Positions 43,644 through 51,566 of a stretch of 64,000 bases of DNA are shown one piece after another. The stretch spans positions 1-64,000 of IMG/VR virus record IMGVR_UViG_3300023181_000005; one strand, given 5' to 3'. The notes under the pieces were generated by a model that did no database searches, was not told where the DNA came from, and saw only the letters and a program-made list of their open reading frames with translations. The number at the start of each line of letters is the position of its first letter. Within the stretch, counting starts at the first letter, position 1. The position numbers and the translations under genes are program-made. The DNA is from a virus.

Positions 43644-44429
43644 CTAGTTTCTTTCTCCTCGGCATTGAGGTCCGCATGACAAATTCTCTTTGGGTGCCTC
43701 CATGCAAAGTGGGTCCAGTTCGTCTAGGAAGATGCGGACTGATTTCCCTTTCCTCACCCCTGGAGTATAGCGAGTAACTTTCACAAGCTTACATCCAATA
43801 GCTCGGGATTGTTCACATCGAAGCTTAAAAACATCTGGAAAGTCTCTGCGTGTCCTATTCCAATAGGCAGGTGAGCTAGATTTAACGCATCCAGGGCAGT
43901 TATTATTCTGGTATCCAAGGCGATACATCATGGGGATCTCGATGCCAGCCGCCGATACCATATCTTTACACGCCTTCTTGCTTAGATTCCAATCTAGAAG
44001 AATCCACTCAAGGCATAGTTCATGATTGTTATTCTCGAAATTACGAACCCTCTTACGCTCCTCAATAGACATTCCGAATATATGAATATCATCTGGCTTT
44101 TGATAGCGGAATCTCGGAACCTTTTTCATCTCAACAGTACATTTAGCGCCCTGAACTCCGCTCATATAGCGGTTTTTCTCGAATACTTCGTTAATGTCCG
44201 CATACTTCGTGCTGCTGAGTATTTTAATCTCCTTCCCGATCCATTGTTCAACGTCTCGTAAAAACCTTGGGTTGTCGGAATGCTCGCTGGCAAACGTATT
44301 GCAGTATAGCACCTCAACAGAGTCGCCATAAGTATCCACGGCAAGCTTTGCAGCTACTGCGCTAGGAGCGCCACAGGAGAACCACACAAGGCGGCGGCGA
44401 GGGCGGGTGAATAGATCGTAATCAGTCAT
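43644..44429 (-). CDS. PAPS reductase-like PP-loop protein
   Basis: The 261-residue protein has a PP-loop near the N-terminus (WFSCGAPSAVAAKLA, residues 16-30), the nucleotide-binding S-G-x-x-S pattern of phosphoadenosine phosphosulfate reductases, followed by YCNTFASEHSDN. Cys pairs near the C-terminus (CPGC, CGPQC) may bind a metal or FeS cluster. Phage members of this family are common and their reaction is mostly unproven; sulfur or DNA modification has been proposed for relatives. It overlaps a 44-residue gene by 8 bases, just downstream of the helicase. Confidence 0.75.
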   Translation of the reverse strand: MTDYDLFTRPRRRLVWFSCGAPSAVAAKLAVDTYGDSVEVLYCNTFASEHSDNPRFLRDVEQWIGKEIKILSSTKYADINEVFEKNRYMSGVQGAKCTVEMKKVPRFRYQKPDDIHIFGMSIEERKRVRNFENNNHELCLEWILLDWNLSKKACKDMVSAAGIEIPMMYRLGYQNNNCPGCVKSSSPAYWNRTRRDFPDVFKLRCEQSRAIGCKLVKVTRYTPGVRKGKSVRIFLDELDPLCMEAPKENLSCGPQCRGERN

Positions 44430-44556
44430 TGGAGGTGCATTCTAGTTCCATGGATTTCATCCTCATTGTGAAAATGAGTTTCGCTAGTTTCGCTTCGAAT
44501 TGCTCGGGGGTGAGTGGGTCGGGGATGACTATTGGTTGGAACTCGTATGGTTTCAT
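44422..44556 (-). CDS. 44-residue small protein, unknown
   Basis: The ATG at 44556 lies 5 bases after the helicase stop and its stop overlaps the PAPS-reductase-like start by 8 bases. The sequence is helical (TPEQFEAKLAKLIFT) with a Pro-rich beginning (EFQPIVIPDPL). It was found by reading this gap directly. Confidence 0.5.
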   Translation of the reverse strand: MKPYEFQPIVIPDPLTPEQFEAKLAKLIFTMRMKSMELECTSND

Positions 44557-44561
44557 GTTGG

Positions 44562-45947
44562 TTAAAATACAGGTTCAAATCGGAAGAACTGCCCAAGTAA
44601 GCGCATCTTGATACTGACGTTCTTTGGTCCATCGCGGTTCTTGTGAATGGCGATCTCTCGGACGTTGCTCTCCTCGGAGCCTTCGCCCTCCTTCTCTTTT
44701 TGCTTCTCATATCCGCCTCTGGTCGCCTTCTTTTCTTCGATCCGCTTGATCTTGAGCATCACATCAGCGTCGTTCTCAATGTCCATTGCCTCGCGGGCCT
44801 CGCCATCGGTGTTCACTTGGCTGGGAATGATGATCGTGATACCCAACGTCTTGCAGGTCTGCTTGAGTAGGCTTGTGATGTGGGCTATCTCGCGCTGGCG
44901 GCTGCTGGCCTTCTGACTGGTCAAGGCAAGCTGAACGTAGTCGATGAGGGCAATGAGCTTCTGCCCTTCCTTGAGCTTCTTCCTGCGGCGTTTCAGGCTG
45001 GAGACGATGCGCTCCACTCGGACGCCTGCACAGTCGATTACGCGAATATCCCAGTCTTTAATCTGCCTGACTGCCTTCTGAAAAGCTTCGCCTTGGGCTC
45101 GGGTGTACTTCCCAAACTTCACCACATCGCGGGCTAGGTTTCCTTGCGAGCAAACCATGCGGCCACCTTCCTCCTTATCCATCATCTCATAGGTGTAGAT
45201 GTCGCAGGCGTGACCCTGGGAACAAGCGTGCTCAAGCATCTGCCGCGCCAGGGATGACTTGCCGTCACTGGATGCAGCGGCTATCACCCAGAGCCGTCCT
45301 TGCTCAAGGCCTCCGGTCTTTTCGTCCAGCCATCCAATGCCGGTTGATACCCCTGGCAGCTTCCCGGCGCTCTCTGCTTGCGCCTGAGCGTCGTCTATCA
45401 CTGCGTCTAGGATCTCAGCTATCGGTCGGTGCGGAATCTCGTCTGCAAGGTCTTCTTGCGTGACTTGGGATAGAACCGTTTCGACTTCTTGGCAGATGCT
45501 CGCCAGCGTGCTTTCGCCTGGAACTGAGCTGTAGGACTGAACGAGGGATAGGCTGGCGGCTAGCGCACCGATTTTGAGCCGCAAGGTAGCGGCCTCCATG
45601 AGGGTGTTGAGGTAGAAGTTGAAGTGCGTAGGAATCGGGCATTGCATCCCGAGTTCGGTCAGCTTGTAAGCGCCTCCGATGGCGTCCAGGTCGCCTTTCT
45701 TGCGGGCAAATACAGTCAGGGATGGCGCGTCAATCGGCAGGTGCTCCTTGTGCATCTCGGTCAGGAGAAGGAAGATGCGGCGGTTGGCGTCGACATGGAA
45801 AAGTCGGGAGGAAACGAGTTCAGCGTCCAAGCGGTCTGGAATCTGGATCAAGCAGGCGAGAATCCCCTCTTCCGCTTCATTGGAGAACGGGAGCGGTTGG
45901 TTCAGGCTGGCAAGGATTGCCTCGGTTGTTGGAGGGATGGGGATCAT
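44562..45947 (-). CDS. dnaB: DnaB-type replicative helicase
   Basis: The 461-residue protein has the DnaB two-domain plan. A helical N-terminal domain (EEGILACLIQIP, RIFLLLTEM) precedes the RecA-like ATPase. GIGWLDEKTGGLEQGRL leads into Walker A AAASSDGKSSLA at about residue 225, and IALIDYVQLAL is Walker B. The SRQREIAHITSLLK segment is the usual motif before motif H4. The family unwinds DNA at the replication fork as a hexamer. It overlaps the replisome-organiser gene by ATGA, matching initiator-then-helicase order in phage replication operons. Confidence 0.9.
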   Translation of the reverse strand: MIPIPPTTEAILASLNQPLPFSNEAEEGILACLIQIPDRLDAELVSSRLFHVDANRRIFLLLTEMHKEHLPIDAPSLTVFARKKGDLDAIGGAYKLTELGMQCPIPTHFNFYLNTLMEAATLRLKIGALAASLSLVQSYSSVPGESTLASICQEVETVLSQVTQEDLADEIPHRPIAEILDAVIDDAQAQAESAGKLPGVSTGIGWLDEKTGGLEQGRLWVIAAASSDGKSSLARQMLEHACSQGHACDIYTYEMMDKEEGGRMVCSQGNLARDVVKFGKYTRAQGEAFQKAVRQIKDWDIRVIDCAGVRVERIVSSLKRRRKKLKEGQKLIALIDYVQLALTSQKASSRQREIAHITSLLKQTCKTLGITIIIPSQVNTDGEAREAMDIENDADVMLKIKRIEEKKATRGGYEKQKEKEGEGSEESNVREIAIHKNRDGPKNVSIKMRLLGQFFRFEPVF

Positions 45948-46699
45948 TTGCGGGAGCGGTCAGGATCGTAGGTTCGGCCAAGATCAACTTCTTCAGTCCA
46001 GTTGTTCAGGAGGGTGGCGAGTTTCCTGCGTTTGTAATCACAGCCCGATGTAGCGTGAAGCCAGCGGACGACATCAAAATCCTCACCGTTGAGCGGTTGG
46101 AGTTTGCGCCAAGCCTTAATTTCCTTTTCGTCCCATCGGGTCGAGGCTCTGCGGTTGAACCATGAAGCGACCTCAATCTGTTGTGGCGTTGGATTCCAAT
46201 TTGATTTTTTGGAGTCAGTTTCGCCAGTATTGGACTCTTCTTCTGAATCTGCATTCTGCCTCTGCATGGCGTTACATGCGTTACCGTCCGTTACATCACC
46301 GTTACCACTATCCGTAAATCCTTGAGTCTGAGCCTTTTTCGCCGCCCTATGCTTCCTAACTCGGAGGCGAACAGTTTCTCGAAGTTGGTCAGCGTCCCTC
46401 ATAGCCCGGTATGTCTCATAATTGATAATCCGCCATCCGTAGCCAGCACGTTGAACCGGCTCGATTCGGCATCCACGCTTGTCCTTTGTCTTGGATCTCG
46501 GGTCAGGCTTTTGAAGCTCAGCAAGCCCCCATTCAACCTCCTCTAAAGAGGCCCCGATGCGGCGAGCAATCGCCATTTCGGTCATAATCACGTATCCTTC
46601 GCCGTCAGCGCAGAGAAGAAGATCGGTAAAGAAGTGCCTCAACTTTCGGTCGTCTGCGATAGACGAGTCGAGGATTTGCTGGAATAGCTTAACAAACAT
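45944..46699 (-). CDS. Replisome organiser-like initiator protein, copy 2
   Basis: The 251-residue protein begins with VKLFQQILDSSIADDRKL, LLLCADGEGYVIMTEM, ELQKPDPRSKTKDKRG and YGWRIINYETYRA, the same winged-helix pattern as 32709-33437. A polar linker follows, and a C-terminal region with WLHATSGCDYKRRKLATLL. Its coding sequence contains four GTTAC repeats (46271-46305), and a GTTAC palindrome lies just upstream. Initiators of this type bind iterons within their own gene and load DnaB, which is encoded directly downstream here. Confidence 0.7.
   Translation of the reverse strand: MFVKLFQQILDSSIADDRKLRHFFTDLLLCADGEGYVIMTEMAIARRIGASLEEVEWGLAELQKPDPRSKTKDKRGCRIEPVQRAGYGWRIINYETYRAMRDADQLRETVRLRVRKHRAAKKAQTQGFTDSGNGDVTDGNACNAMQRQNADSEEESNTGETDSKKSNWNPTPQQIEVASWFNRRASTRWDEKEIKAWRKLQPLNGEDFDVVRWLHATSGCDYKRRKLATLLNNWTEEVDLGRTYDPDRSRK
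46271..46305. repeat. GTTAC iterons, candidate replication origin
   Basis: Plus-strand GTTAC occurs at 46271-46275, 46280-46284, 46290-46294 and 46301-46305, inside the linker part of the replisome organiser. Regular 9-11 base spacing places the repeats on one DNA face. In lambda, iterons of the origin likewise lie inside gene O. Confidence 0.55.
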
Positions 46700-46710
46700 G
46701 TCGGGAGTAA

Positions 46711-46735
46711 TTACTGTAACGTTACAATGCGTTAC
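46711..46735. promoter_or_regulatory. GTTAC palindrome upstream of the initiator gene
   Basis: TGTAACGTTACA (46715-46726) is a perfect 12-base palindrome, followed by another GTTAC at 46731-46735, about 16-36 bases before the initiator ATG. It shares its core with the iterons inside the gene, so it may be an operator for self-repression or part of the origin. Confidence 0.5.
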
Positions 46736-46764
46736 ATGTTAAAGCAACACCAATTCAACGGGAA

Positions 46765-47190
46765 TTAAAAGTGAGGACTCATATGCTCCCTAGCCATGTC
46801 TTGTTCAATGGCATCGGCACAGTTATCCAGCCACTCTTTGGCCCGCTTTTTAAAGTCGAACTCAGCCCAAGGTGGAGAATCCGGCCTTCCTTCATCTTCA
46901 TCCGGCATCCAAGCGCATCGCGCCGCCCATGCTTTCGATTGCCTGATCCCGGCCAGCATGCAAGCAGGGCATCCTTCGGCGTAGAACTCCAATGAAGAGA
47001 GTCCTCCCTCATCAAACAAATCACCCAACAGGGAGGCGCTCAGAGGCTCCAACTTGCCAAGGCGGCACATATTGCATGACCGATCTGGATTGAGCGTGCA
47101 GTGCGCCTCATGCTTTATCATCGCAGCTTTTCCGCAACTACCCTTGCGGCAGTGATCGCAGTAGTATCGTAAAACTCGTTTTGTTCTCAT
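46765..47190 (-). CDS. Zinc-finger protein, unknown
   Basis: The 141-residue protein opens with YYCDHCRKGSCGKAAMIKHEAHC, then CNMC and CPACML, giving two probable zinc sites; the first resembles a C2H2 finger. The C-terminal half is charged. It is coupled upstream by ATGA. It may bind DNA in the replication region, but there is no direct evidence. Confidence 0.6.
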   Translation of the reverse strand: MRTKRVLRYYCDHCRKGSCGKAAMIKHEAHCTLNPDRSCNMCRLGKLEPLSASLLGDLFDEGGLSSLEFYAEGCPACMLAGIRQSKAWAARCAWMPDEDEGRPDSPPWAEFDFKKRAKEWLDNCADAIEQDMAREHMSPHF

Positions 47191-47504
47191 TGCGCAGCCC
47201 TCACTATTTGAGTTTTAAGAAACCAGTTAGTCGGCTCGTTGATGAACGCTTTCCAAGTGACGCACTTGTCCAGCCAGTCTTTGCGTAGGGATTCATTGTC
47301 TGCATTGCAGCACTCGCAAACCAAAGGGTTGCCTCCAGCATGCGCCATATCATTCGTGTACAAGCCGCGCCACAGATCACCGATTTGGAATTTGTGACCG
47401 CAGAATCCACAGCGGAAATTCTCGCCCGGCTTGGCGCACGACCATCTCGCTTTGCATTCCTGCTCGGTCGCAGGGCGCAGTTCATTTCGGAAGATGTTGC
47501 TCAT
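47187..47504 (-). CDS. Zinc-ribbon protein, unknown
   Basis: The 105-residue protein has CGFCGHKFQIGDLWRG and VCECCNADN, with CKARWSCA upstream, fitting a zinc ribbon. It starts at an ATGA overlap with the 69-residue gene. No enzymatic motif is visible. Confidence 0.6.
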   Translation of the reverse strand: MSNIFRNELRPATEQECKARWSCAKPGENFRCGFCGHKFQIGDLWRGLYTNDMAHAGGNPLVCECCNADNESLRKDWLDKCVTWKAFINEPTNWFLKTQIVRAAQ

Positions 47505-47710
47505 ATGTCAATTTTGAGTTCCGAAGAAATACGCCCAACTGCGCCGTGCATCCCCTCAAGAACCATCGCCTTGAAGCATTCTGAAAGAGCTACCCTAACC
47601 CTGTCAGCTTCTTCCTCCTTTTTCTGCAATGCCTCAAAAAGATCCGGCGTGCAAAAGTATCCACCACCGTAATCTCGATGCGTATGTTCGATAAAATCGT
47701 CAGTAAGCAT
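47501..47710 (-). CDS. Small helical protein, unknown
   Basis: The 69-residue protein has FEALQKKEEEADRVRVALS as its main helix. Its 5' leader (47711-47908) contains the long hairpin at 47733-47778. Confidence 0.55.
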   Translation of the reverse strand: MLTDDFIEHTHRDYGGGYFCTPDLFEALQKKEEEADRVRVALSECFKAMVLEGMHGAVGRISSELKIDI

Positions 47711-47732
47711 AAATACAAAAATTTGCCGCTCT

Positions 47733-47778
47733 GATCTATCTCCTGAGTGCGCCCCGTACTACGGGCAGGAGACAGATC
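47733..47778 (-). ncRNA. Long near-perfect hairpin in an otherwise empty leader
   Basis: Thirteen-base arms 47733-47745 and 47766-47778 pair at 12 of 13 positions, with an inner GCCC(C)GT/ACGGGC stem. The 198-base gap 47711-47908 holds no gene. It may be a structured 5' leader, a processing site or a small RNA. Confidence 0.5.
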
Positions 47779-47908
47779 GGAACGGCCAATGCTGCATTAT
47801 TTGAAACTGACCGAGGGCACTACTCCTCGATTTGTCTAACCCTCAAACCCTACACTCCAACCTCATCCGCGCAAGAGGGAATTATCGTTTCTCTCGGTGG
47901 CACATTGG

Positions 47909-48217
47909 TTATTGGCACAGGTCGCATATGCACGCGTAGTAGCCAATCTTCGGCCATTTATTCAGCGTTGCCTCGATCTTGCTGACCTTGTTTTTACATT
48001 TCAGGCAGGTAAGCGTACCTCCAGGAACTTCCTTCCACTGCCTAGAGTCTTGTGCTCGTCGCTTAACTTGAGCTTCCGGCTTCTTAACGTACTTGGCTGT
48101 CGCTTTTTTAGCCTCTTCGCTACTGTTCCACTTCTTGACAGCTTTTTTACCCGCCTCAGTCTTGCGGTATTCACGGGCAGCAACAGCTAGCGGGTGCATT
48201 GATAATTCTCGTTTCAT
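47909..48217 (-). CDS. Lys-rich protein with C-terminal zinc ribbon
   Basis: The 102-residue protein has imperfect repeats of basic helices (EAGKKAVKKWNSSEEAKKA, YVKKPEAQVKRRAQ) followed by TCLKCKNK and CICDLC, a zinc site. The layout resembles phage HNH-associated basic proteins. An alternative ATG lies six codons in. Confidence 0.55.
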   Translation of the reverse strand: MKRELSMHPLAVAAREYRKTEAGKKAVKKWNSSEEAKKATAKYVKKPEAQVKRRAQDSRQWKEVPGGTLTCLKCKNKVSKIEATLNKWPKIGYYACICDLCQ

Positions 48218-48230
48218 ATATCTTTCGCAT

Positions 48231-48569
48231 TCATACTCGTTCCTCCAAAACCTTAGCTTTCTCCGCGTCCTCGCTGGATGCGCTCAGGGCTGATTGAATT
48301 GTACGGAGATCAATCAGAATTGAGCCAGGATAATGCCACACTCCTTGGCGCTCGTATGCGGCCAGCAGGTCTTGGCACGCCTTTACCATTAGTCTCACAG
48401 AGGATGGCTTAATCCCTCCATAAACCTCTATCACTGCTTCCTTCACATTTCCAAATGCTGCTAACTGGGCAGAATATCCCTCAGGAAGCTCTATCTTATT
48501 TTGATTCCAGTCATTCAGGGTCTTGTAATAGACCTCAGATAACTCAGCGTCGGTTGGTAGCTCATTCAT
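48231..48569 (-). CDS. Helical protein, unknown
   Basis: The 112-residue protein has a helical core (SSVRLMVKACQDLLAAYER, LRTIQSALSASSEDAEKA). It is followed after 13 bases by the Lys-rich zinc protein. No family is recognised. Confidence 0.55.
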   Translation of the reverse strand: MNELPTDAELSEVYYKTLNDWNQNKIELPEGYSAQLAAFGNVKEAVIEVYGGIKPSSVRLMVKACQDLLAAYERQGVWHYPGSILIDLRTIQSALSASSEDAEKAKVLEERV

Positions 48570-48578
48570 AATTGTCGC

Positions 48579-48821
48579 TCATCCTTGTTTCTCCAGTTCT
48601 GTTATTGCTCTCTTTAAGTAAACCGCTTGGTCCAGACATTCCTCGTAGGCGTGCTGGAGCCATTGTAAATGCGTGAGCGGATTGTCTGCCACTGTTACAC
48701 CATACTTAGACAGTCCGAATGCCTGACGCTTTGCAACGTCTTGGCAAACCATGGCTTCGATGCCTGATGGAGTGGGCGGCTTCGGCTGCATTGAGCCAGT
48801 TGGCGCGATGGGTGTTATCAT
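48579..48821 (-). CDS. Conserved phage protein (KYG...YEE.LD..YL type)
   Basis: The 80-residue protein starts at an ATGA overlap with the 52-residue gene. It contains AKRQAFGLSKYGVTVADNP followed by HAYEECLDQAVYLKRAI, a common phage pattern related in layout to all-alpha NTP pyrophosphohydrolases. The activity is unproven. Confidence 0.6.
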   Translation of the reverse strand: MITPIAPTGSMQPKPPTPSGIEAMVCQDVAKRQAFGLSKYGVTVADNPLTHLQWLQHAYEECLDQAVYLKRAITELEKQG

Positions 48822-48976
48822 GGTGAGAAAAATGAACCTGAATCGTTGTCTTCCAAATCCGCCAGCCACATAGACAGGCAGTCTTGGTGCTTAAATCGCC
48901 AGTAGTCGCAACCTACTAGCTGTGCGCCAGGATCGGTTGATGAGCATCGTTCGAAAAATTCGCTAGGTGGGTTCAT
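48818..48976 (-). CDS. 52-residue small protein, unknown
   Basis: Read directly in the gap upstream of the KYG-type gene. ATG at 48976, stop at 48818 overlapping the next start (ATGA). Contains three Cys, LVGCDYWRFKHQDCLSMW and an acidic end. It overlaps the 63-residue gene upstream by 14 bases. Confidence 0.5.
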   Translation of the reverse strand: MNPPSEFFERCSSTDPGAQLVGCDYWRFKHQDCLSMWLADLEDNDSGSFFSP

Positions 48977-49154
48977 TCGGGTTCTTTGTTTTTAGTTCTG
49001 AGACCATGGCGTTCTTGTTGTGGTATCGCTTAGAGTCCCAAACGCTAAGACGGCAGACCGGACCAGCAATCTCTTGGATCTGCGCTCGGCACCACTTGGG
49101 TTTATCCTTCTTGGTGGCGGCAAATAGCACGTACACTGTGTCGCCAACATTCAT
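48963..49154 (-). CDS. Small SH3-like protein
   Basis: The 63-residue protein from the ATG in an ATGA overlap is beta-rich (GDTVYVLFAATKKDKPKW, CRAQIQEIAGPVCRLSVW), a layout like KOW/SH3 barrels. The role is unknown. Confidence 0.5.
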   Translation of the reverse strand: MNVGDTVYVLFAATKKDKPKWCRAQIQEIAGPVCRLSVWDSKRYHNKNAMVSELKTKNPNEPT

Positions 49155-49531
49155 AATGGTATTGAGATTTGTTCCATGTCGCCGCACTTGGACTTCGTGA
49201 CCTTAGACAGCGGAACGCCATCAGCAACGCACTCTTCGCCATTGTCCACGGTTCGAGTCTTCATTAGTTCGATGTACTCCGTAGCAGACTCGTTGGCGGT
49301 TGGGCCTTCAAAGGTCGCGTACACTTCTCCGAACGGTTCCCATTCCCAATTAGCCTTCTCATTCGCCTTGGCAGTGTTAGCCCACATTAACTGACTCACA
49401 CTAACGATTCGACGCTGTGCCACATCTGGGATTTCTATCAGACCCTTTGGCCTACTAGTTTTCGATGCTCCACGCTTGATCTTTTCAAACGTGCCTATTT
49501 TAAGGTCTCCTGGTGCTGGCTTGTTGTTCAT
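49151..49531 (-). CDS. Small protein, unknown
   Basis: The 126-residue protein starts eight bases after a GGAGAT ribosome site. It has a basic start (FEKIKRGASKTSRPKGL) and a mixed C-terminus (TEYIELMKTRTVDN). Coupled to the next gene by ATGA. No family is recognised. Confidence 0.55.
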   Translation of the reverse strand: MNNKPAPGDLKIGTFEKIKRGASKTSRPKGLIEIPDVAQRRIVSVSQLMWANTAKANEKANWEWEPFGEVYATFEGPTANESATEYIELMKTRTVDNGEECVADGVPLSKVTKSKCGDMEQISIPL

Positions 49532-49534
49532 ACT

Positions 49535-49915
49535 TCAATCTCCGTTAGCTGTTTCGTTTTGTGGTGGAGGCGGGAGCGGGCGGAAATGGGTTGCTGGATA
49601 ACTATGCGTTTCTTCATAAGCAAAAGAAGCGACTGCATTATCAGTCCATGCGCCAATTTGAGTTGAGCCTCTAATATCGTCATAAGTGAAATCAAACGTG
49701 GCATCCCAATAAGAGGATCGTTGTTGCCATTTGTTGTTAGTCTTGTCAAACCAAGCAATCAGGACGGTAGAACCATCCTTCGGAGCCTCCCCTATCGGCC
49801 TCCACCCGCAGAGTTCACGGATAGCGATTGCGGCAGCTTTCTTAACATCTTCATTTGATAGAGGCACTAAATCTCTTAAAGTCCACGCCAGTTCTTCCTC
49901 GGTTATTTGGTTCAT
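49535..49915 (-). CDS. DUF551-type protein, copy 1
   Basis: The 126-residue protein ends with the DUF551 pattern: WRPIGEAPKDGSTVLIAWF, then a Trp-rich strand and ATHFRPLPPPPQNE. This small domain is widespread in phages and has no known function. It is coupled to the RHH gene upstream by TAATG. Confidence 0.75.
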   Translation of the reverse strand: MNQITEEELAWTLRDLVPLSNEDVKKAAAIAIRELCGWRPIGEAPKDGSTVLIAWFDKTNNKWQQRSSYWDATFDFTYDDIRGSTQIGAWTDNAVASFAYEETHSYPATHFRPLPPPPQNETANGD

Positions 49916-50076
49916 TACTTCGCCCCCTTTCTCCTCGCGGGCTTCCCAACCGGCATCATAGCAAGTCGCGTCTTAACCGCAGCCTCCACGAATTGCTGCA
50001 AAGTCTCGCCGGTTTCCAGCGCCCTCTTTTTTACCGCCAGATGGAGTTTCTCGTCAATGTTTACTGTTTTATTCAT
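49915..50076 (-). CDS. Ribbon-helix-helix protein
   Basis: The 53-residue protein was read directly in the gap; its stop overlaps the DUF551 start. KTVNIDEKLHLAVKKRALETG then ETLQQFVEAAVKTRL matches the strand-helix-helix of CopG/MetJ DNA-binding dimers, with a basic tail (KPARRKGAK). It may be a regulator of this segment. Confidence 0.65.
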   Translation of the reverse strand: MNKTVNIDEKLHLAVKKRALETGETLQQFVEAAVKTRLAMMPVGKPARRKGAK

Positions 50077-50118
50077 GAGCGGCATTATCGCATGAGTGTG
50101 AGATTACACAACTACATT

Positions 50119-50619
50119 TTAGAGATTTTCATTCATAGCCCATTGAGCGATGAGGGCAGCGTCAAACAAACCCGAGTGCGCTTTGCTGCTTCTCTTGGTC
50201 GCAAGCCACGACTCGTTAGGCCATAGCTCCTTGGCTTTAGCGAGTGCCAGCACCTTCGTATCATCGCCCTTCTTTGGGGCCAGCATCGGCTTCTGCCATG
50301 TGTGAGCGGTGATCGCCTTGTATGGGATGCCCTTGAGTTCGCAGAGGCAGCGTAGGGCCGCGAATGAAGCCGCCATTGATTTAGCGGCGTTCGCAGATTT
50401 GCTGCCGCTTGGGGTTTCGATGATGGCTGTTGAGTGTAGCTCAAGGTTGTTTTCTTGAATCCAAGCCCAGAGAGCCTTCACATCTACCTCCATGCCCTTT
50501 CTAGCCTTCTGGACTGGCATTGCACGCATAGCAATGATTCCAGCGCCAGGAGTTGCGGAGAGGGCGCAGATGCCGCCGCCGAGACCGTTGTCAAAGCCTA
50601 AATATAGGGAGGTGGTCAT
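50119..50619 (-). CDS. RuvC-like Holliday junction resolvase
   Basis: The 166-residue protein has the RNase H fold acidic motifs: LGFDNGLGGG (D10), AIIETPSG (E68), the HTWQKPML stretch and HSGLFDAALIA (His148, Asp153) at the end. This is the RuvC pattern, which cuts branched DNA in recombination or before packaging. It starts at an ATGA overlap and sits in the recombination operon. Confidence 0.8.
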   Translation of the reverse strand: MTTSLYLGFDNGLGGGICALSATPGAGIIAMRAMPVQKARKGMEVDVKALWAWIQENNLELHSTAIIETPSGSKSANAAKSMAASFAALRCLCELKGIPYKAITAHTWQKPMLAPKKGDDTKVLALAKAKELWPNESWLATKRSSKAHSGLFDAALIAQWAMNENL

Positions 50620-50957
50620 GGTGATGGTGGCTTTGGGGCTTTACGCCAATGCGTAGCTGAAGGGCCCCCATCCTCAAAGGCATCATTACTGTGGTTTCTC
50701 CATGGCAGATGATAACCCTCAACGTATCGGCATATTGCAACCCGGATAGGCGTGCTTGAGTATCCGCTGTCACCGCAAAGCTCAATAAATCTGCCATCCT
50801 TCGGTGCACTTTCAATAGGCTCCCAACGCTCACACTCCGCAATCGCCAACTTAGCAATCTCAACCCAGTCGTTGAAGGTGTCAGTGTTTCGCAACTTTGG
50901 GTCAGTTCCCCATTGCGAGGTTTCGAGGATCTTTGCTAGTGATTCGGGGGTGGTCAT
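50616..50957 (-). CDS. DUF551-type protein, copy 2
   Basis: The 113-residue protein begins at an ATGA overlap at 50957. It contains RWEPIESAPKDGRFIEL and ATHWRKAPKPP, the DUF551 core, preceded by a helical part. A second copy of the domain found at 49535-49915. Unknown function. Confidence 0.7.
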   Translation of the reverse strand: MTTPESLAKILETSQWGTDPKLRNTDTFNDWVEIAKLAIAECERWEPIESAPKDGRFIELCGDSGYSSTPIRVAICRYVEGYHLPWRNHSNDAFEDGGPSATHWRKAPKPPSP

Positions 50958-51346
50958 TGAGTTGGTCCTTTCTGTTCTTGATGCCAAGTCCACATAATGT
51001 CGCGGACGTATGGAGAAATGCTGTGTGTATCGCAAAGAGCGTCAAACTTTTGCCGCTCCTCATTCACTGGATTTTTAACGTCCAGGTAATGCGTTGATTG
51101 TGGCTCCTTCGCATACCCTGAAGTCCAAATATCGCCATCTGTTGAGGTGCCGAAATAGAATCGTGTACAGCCCTCCGTAATTGGCGGCATCGGGTCAGTG
51201 ATTGGGAGTGGTTCGTTAGTAATTGGAGGCTCTGGGAGAGTTGCTATAGCAGCCCGGAAGTCATCATTCCAGCTATCGCTCTTGCCTTTTTGGTAAAGTG
51301 ATCGCGCATCTCTAATTTGATCCTCTGTGCAATGTCCTGTTCTCAT
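50954..51346 (-). CDS. DPMPP-motif protein, copy 1
   Basis: The 130-residue protein contains LPITDPMPPITEGCTRF, matching LPIVDPMPPVSEGCVRV in the protein at 62146-62577, so the two are paralogues. The N-terminus is helical and the C-terminus has WTWHQEQ. The function is unknown. Confidence 0.6.
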   Translation of the reverse strand: MRTGHCTEDQIRDARSLYQKGKSDSWNDDFRAAIATLPEPPITNEPLPITDPMPPITEGCTRFYFGTSTDGDIWTSGYAKEPQSTHYLDVKNPVNEERQKFDALCDTHSISPYVRDIMWTWHQEQKGPTQ

Positions 51347-51349
51347 ATT

Positions 51350-51565
51350 TCAATATCTAGCTAAGGTTTCGTTCTTCTTCTCTTTCTGATGCCAGCCTTC
51401 TTGTTGTCCTCGTAGGTAGGCTTTCTTTTCTGCCGCTTGCAGAGCCTCAATGGAGATTAATGAATTGCGGCGTACAACGCTGTTGTGGTAGATGCCACAA
51501 GCCAGCGCGGTTAAGGCAGAGCATGCCAAGGCGAGGGAGATTGGGTATTCTGTGAATAGGGTCAT
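51350..51565 (-). CDS. Single-helix membrane protein
   Basis: The 71-residue protein from 51565 has one hydrophobic segment (PISLALACSALTALACGIY) near its start and a charged helical tail (LQAAEKKAYLRGQQEGW). Upstream in-frame ATGs at 51583 and 51613 exist. Confidence 0.55.
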   Translation of the reverse strand: MTLFTEYPISLALACSALTALACGIYHNSVVRRNSLISIEALQAAEKKAYLRGQQEGWHQKEKKNETLARY

Positions 51566-51566
51566 G

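Noticed and set aside
47711-47908. tRNA or tmRNA in the gene-free leader
   Set aside because: No cloverleaf, T-loop or CCA-like end fits; the hairpin is a single long stem.
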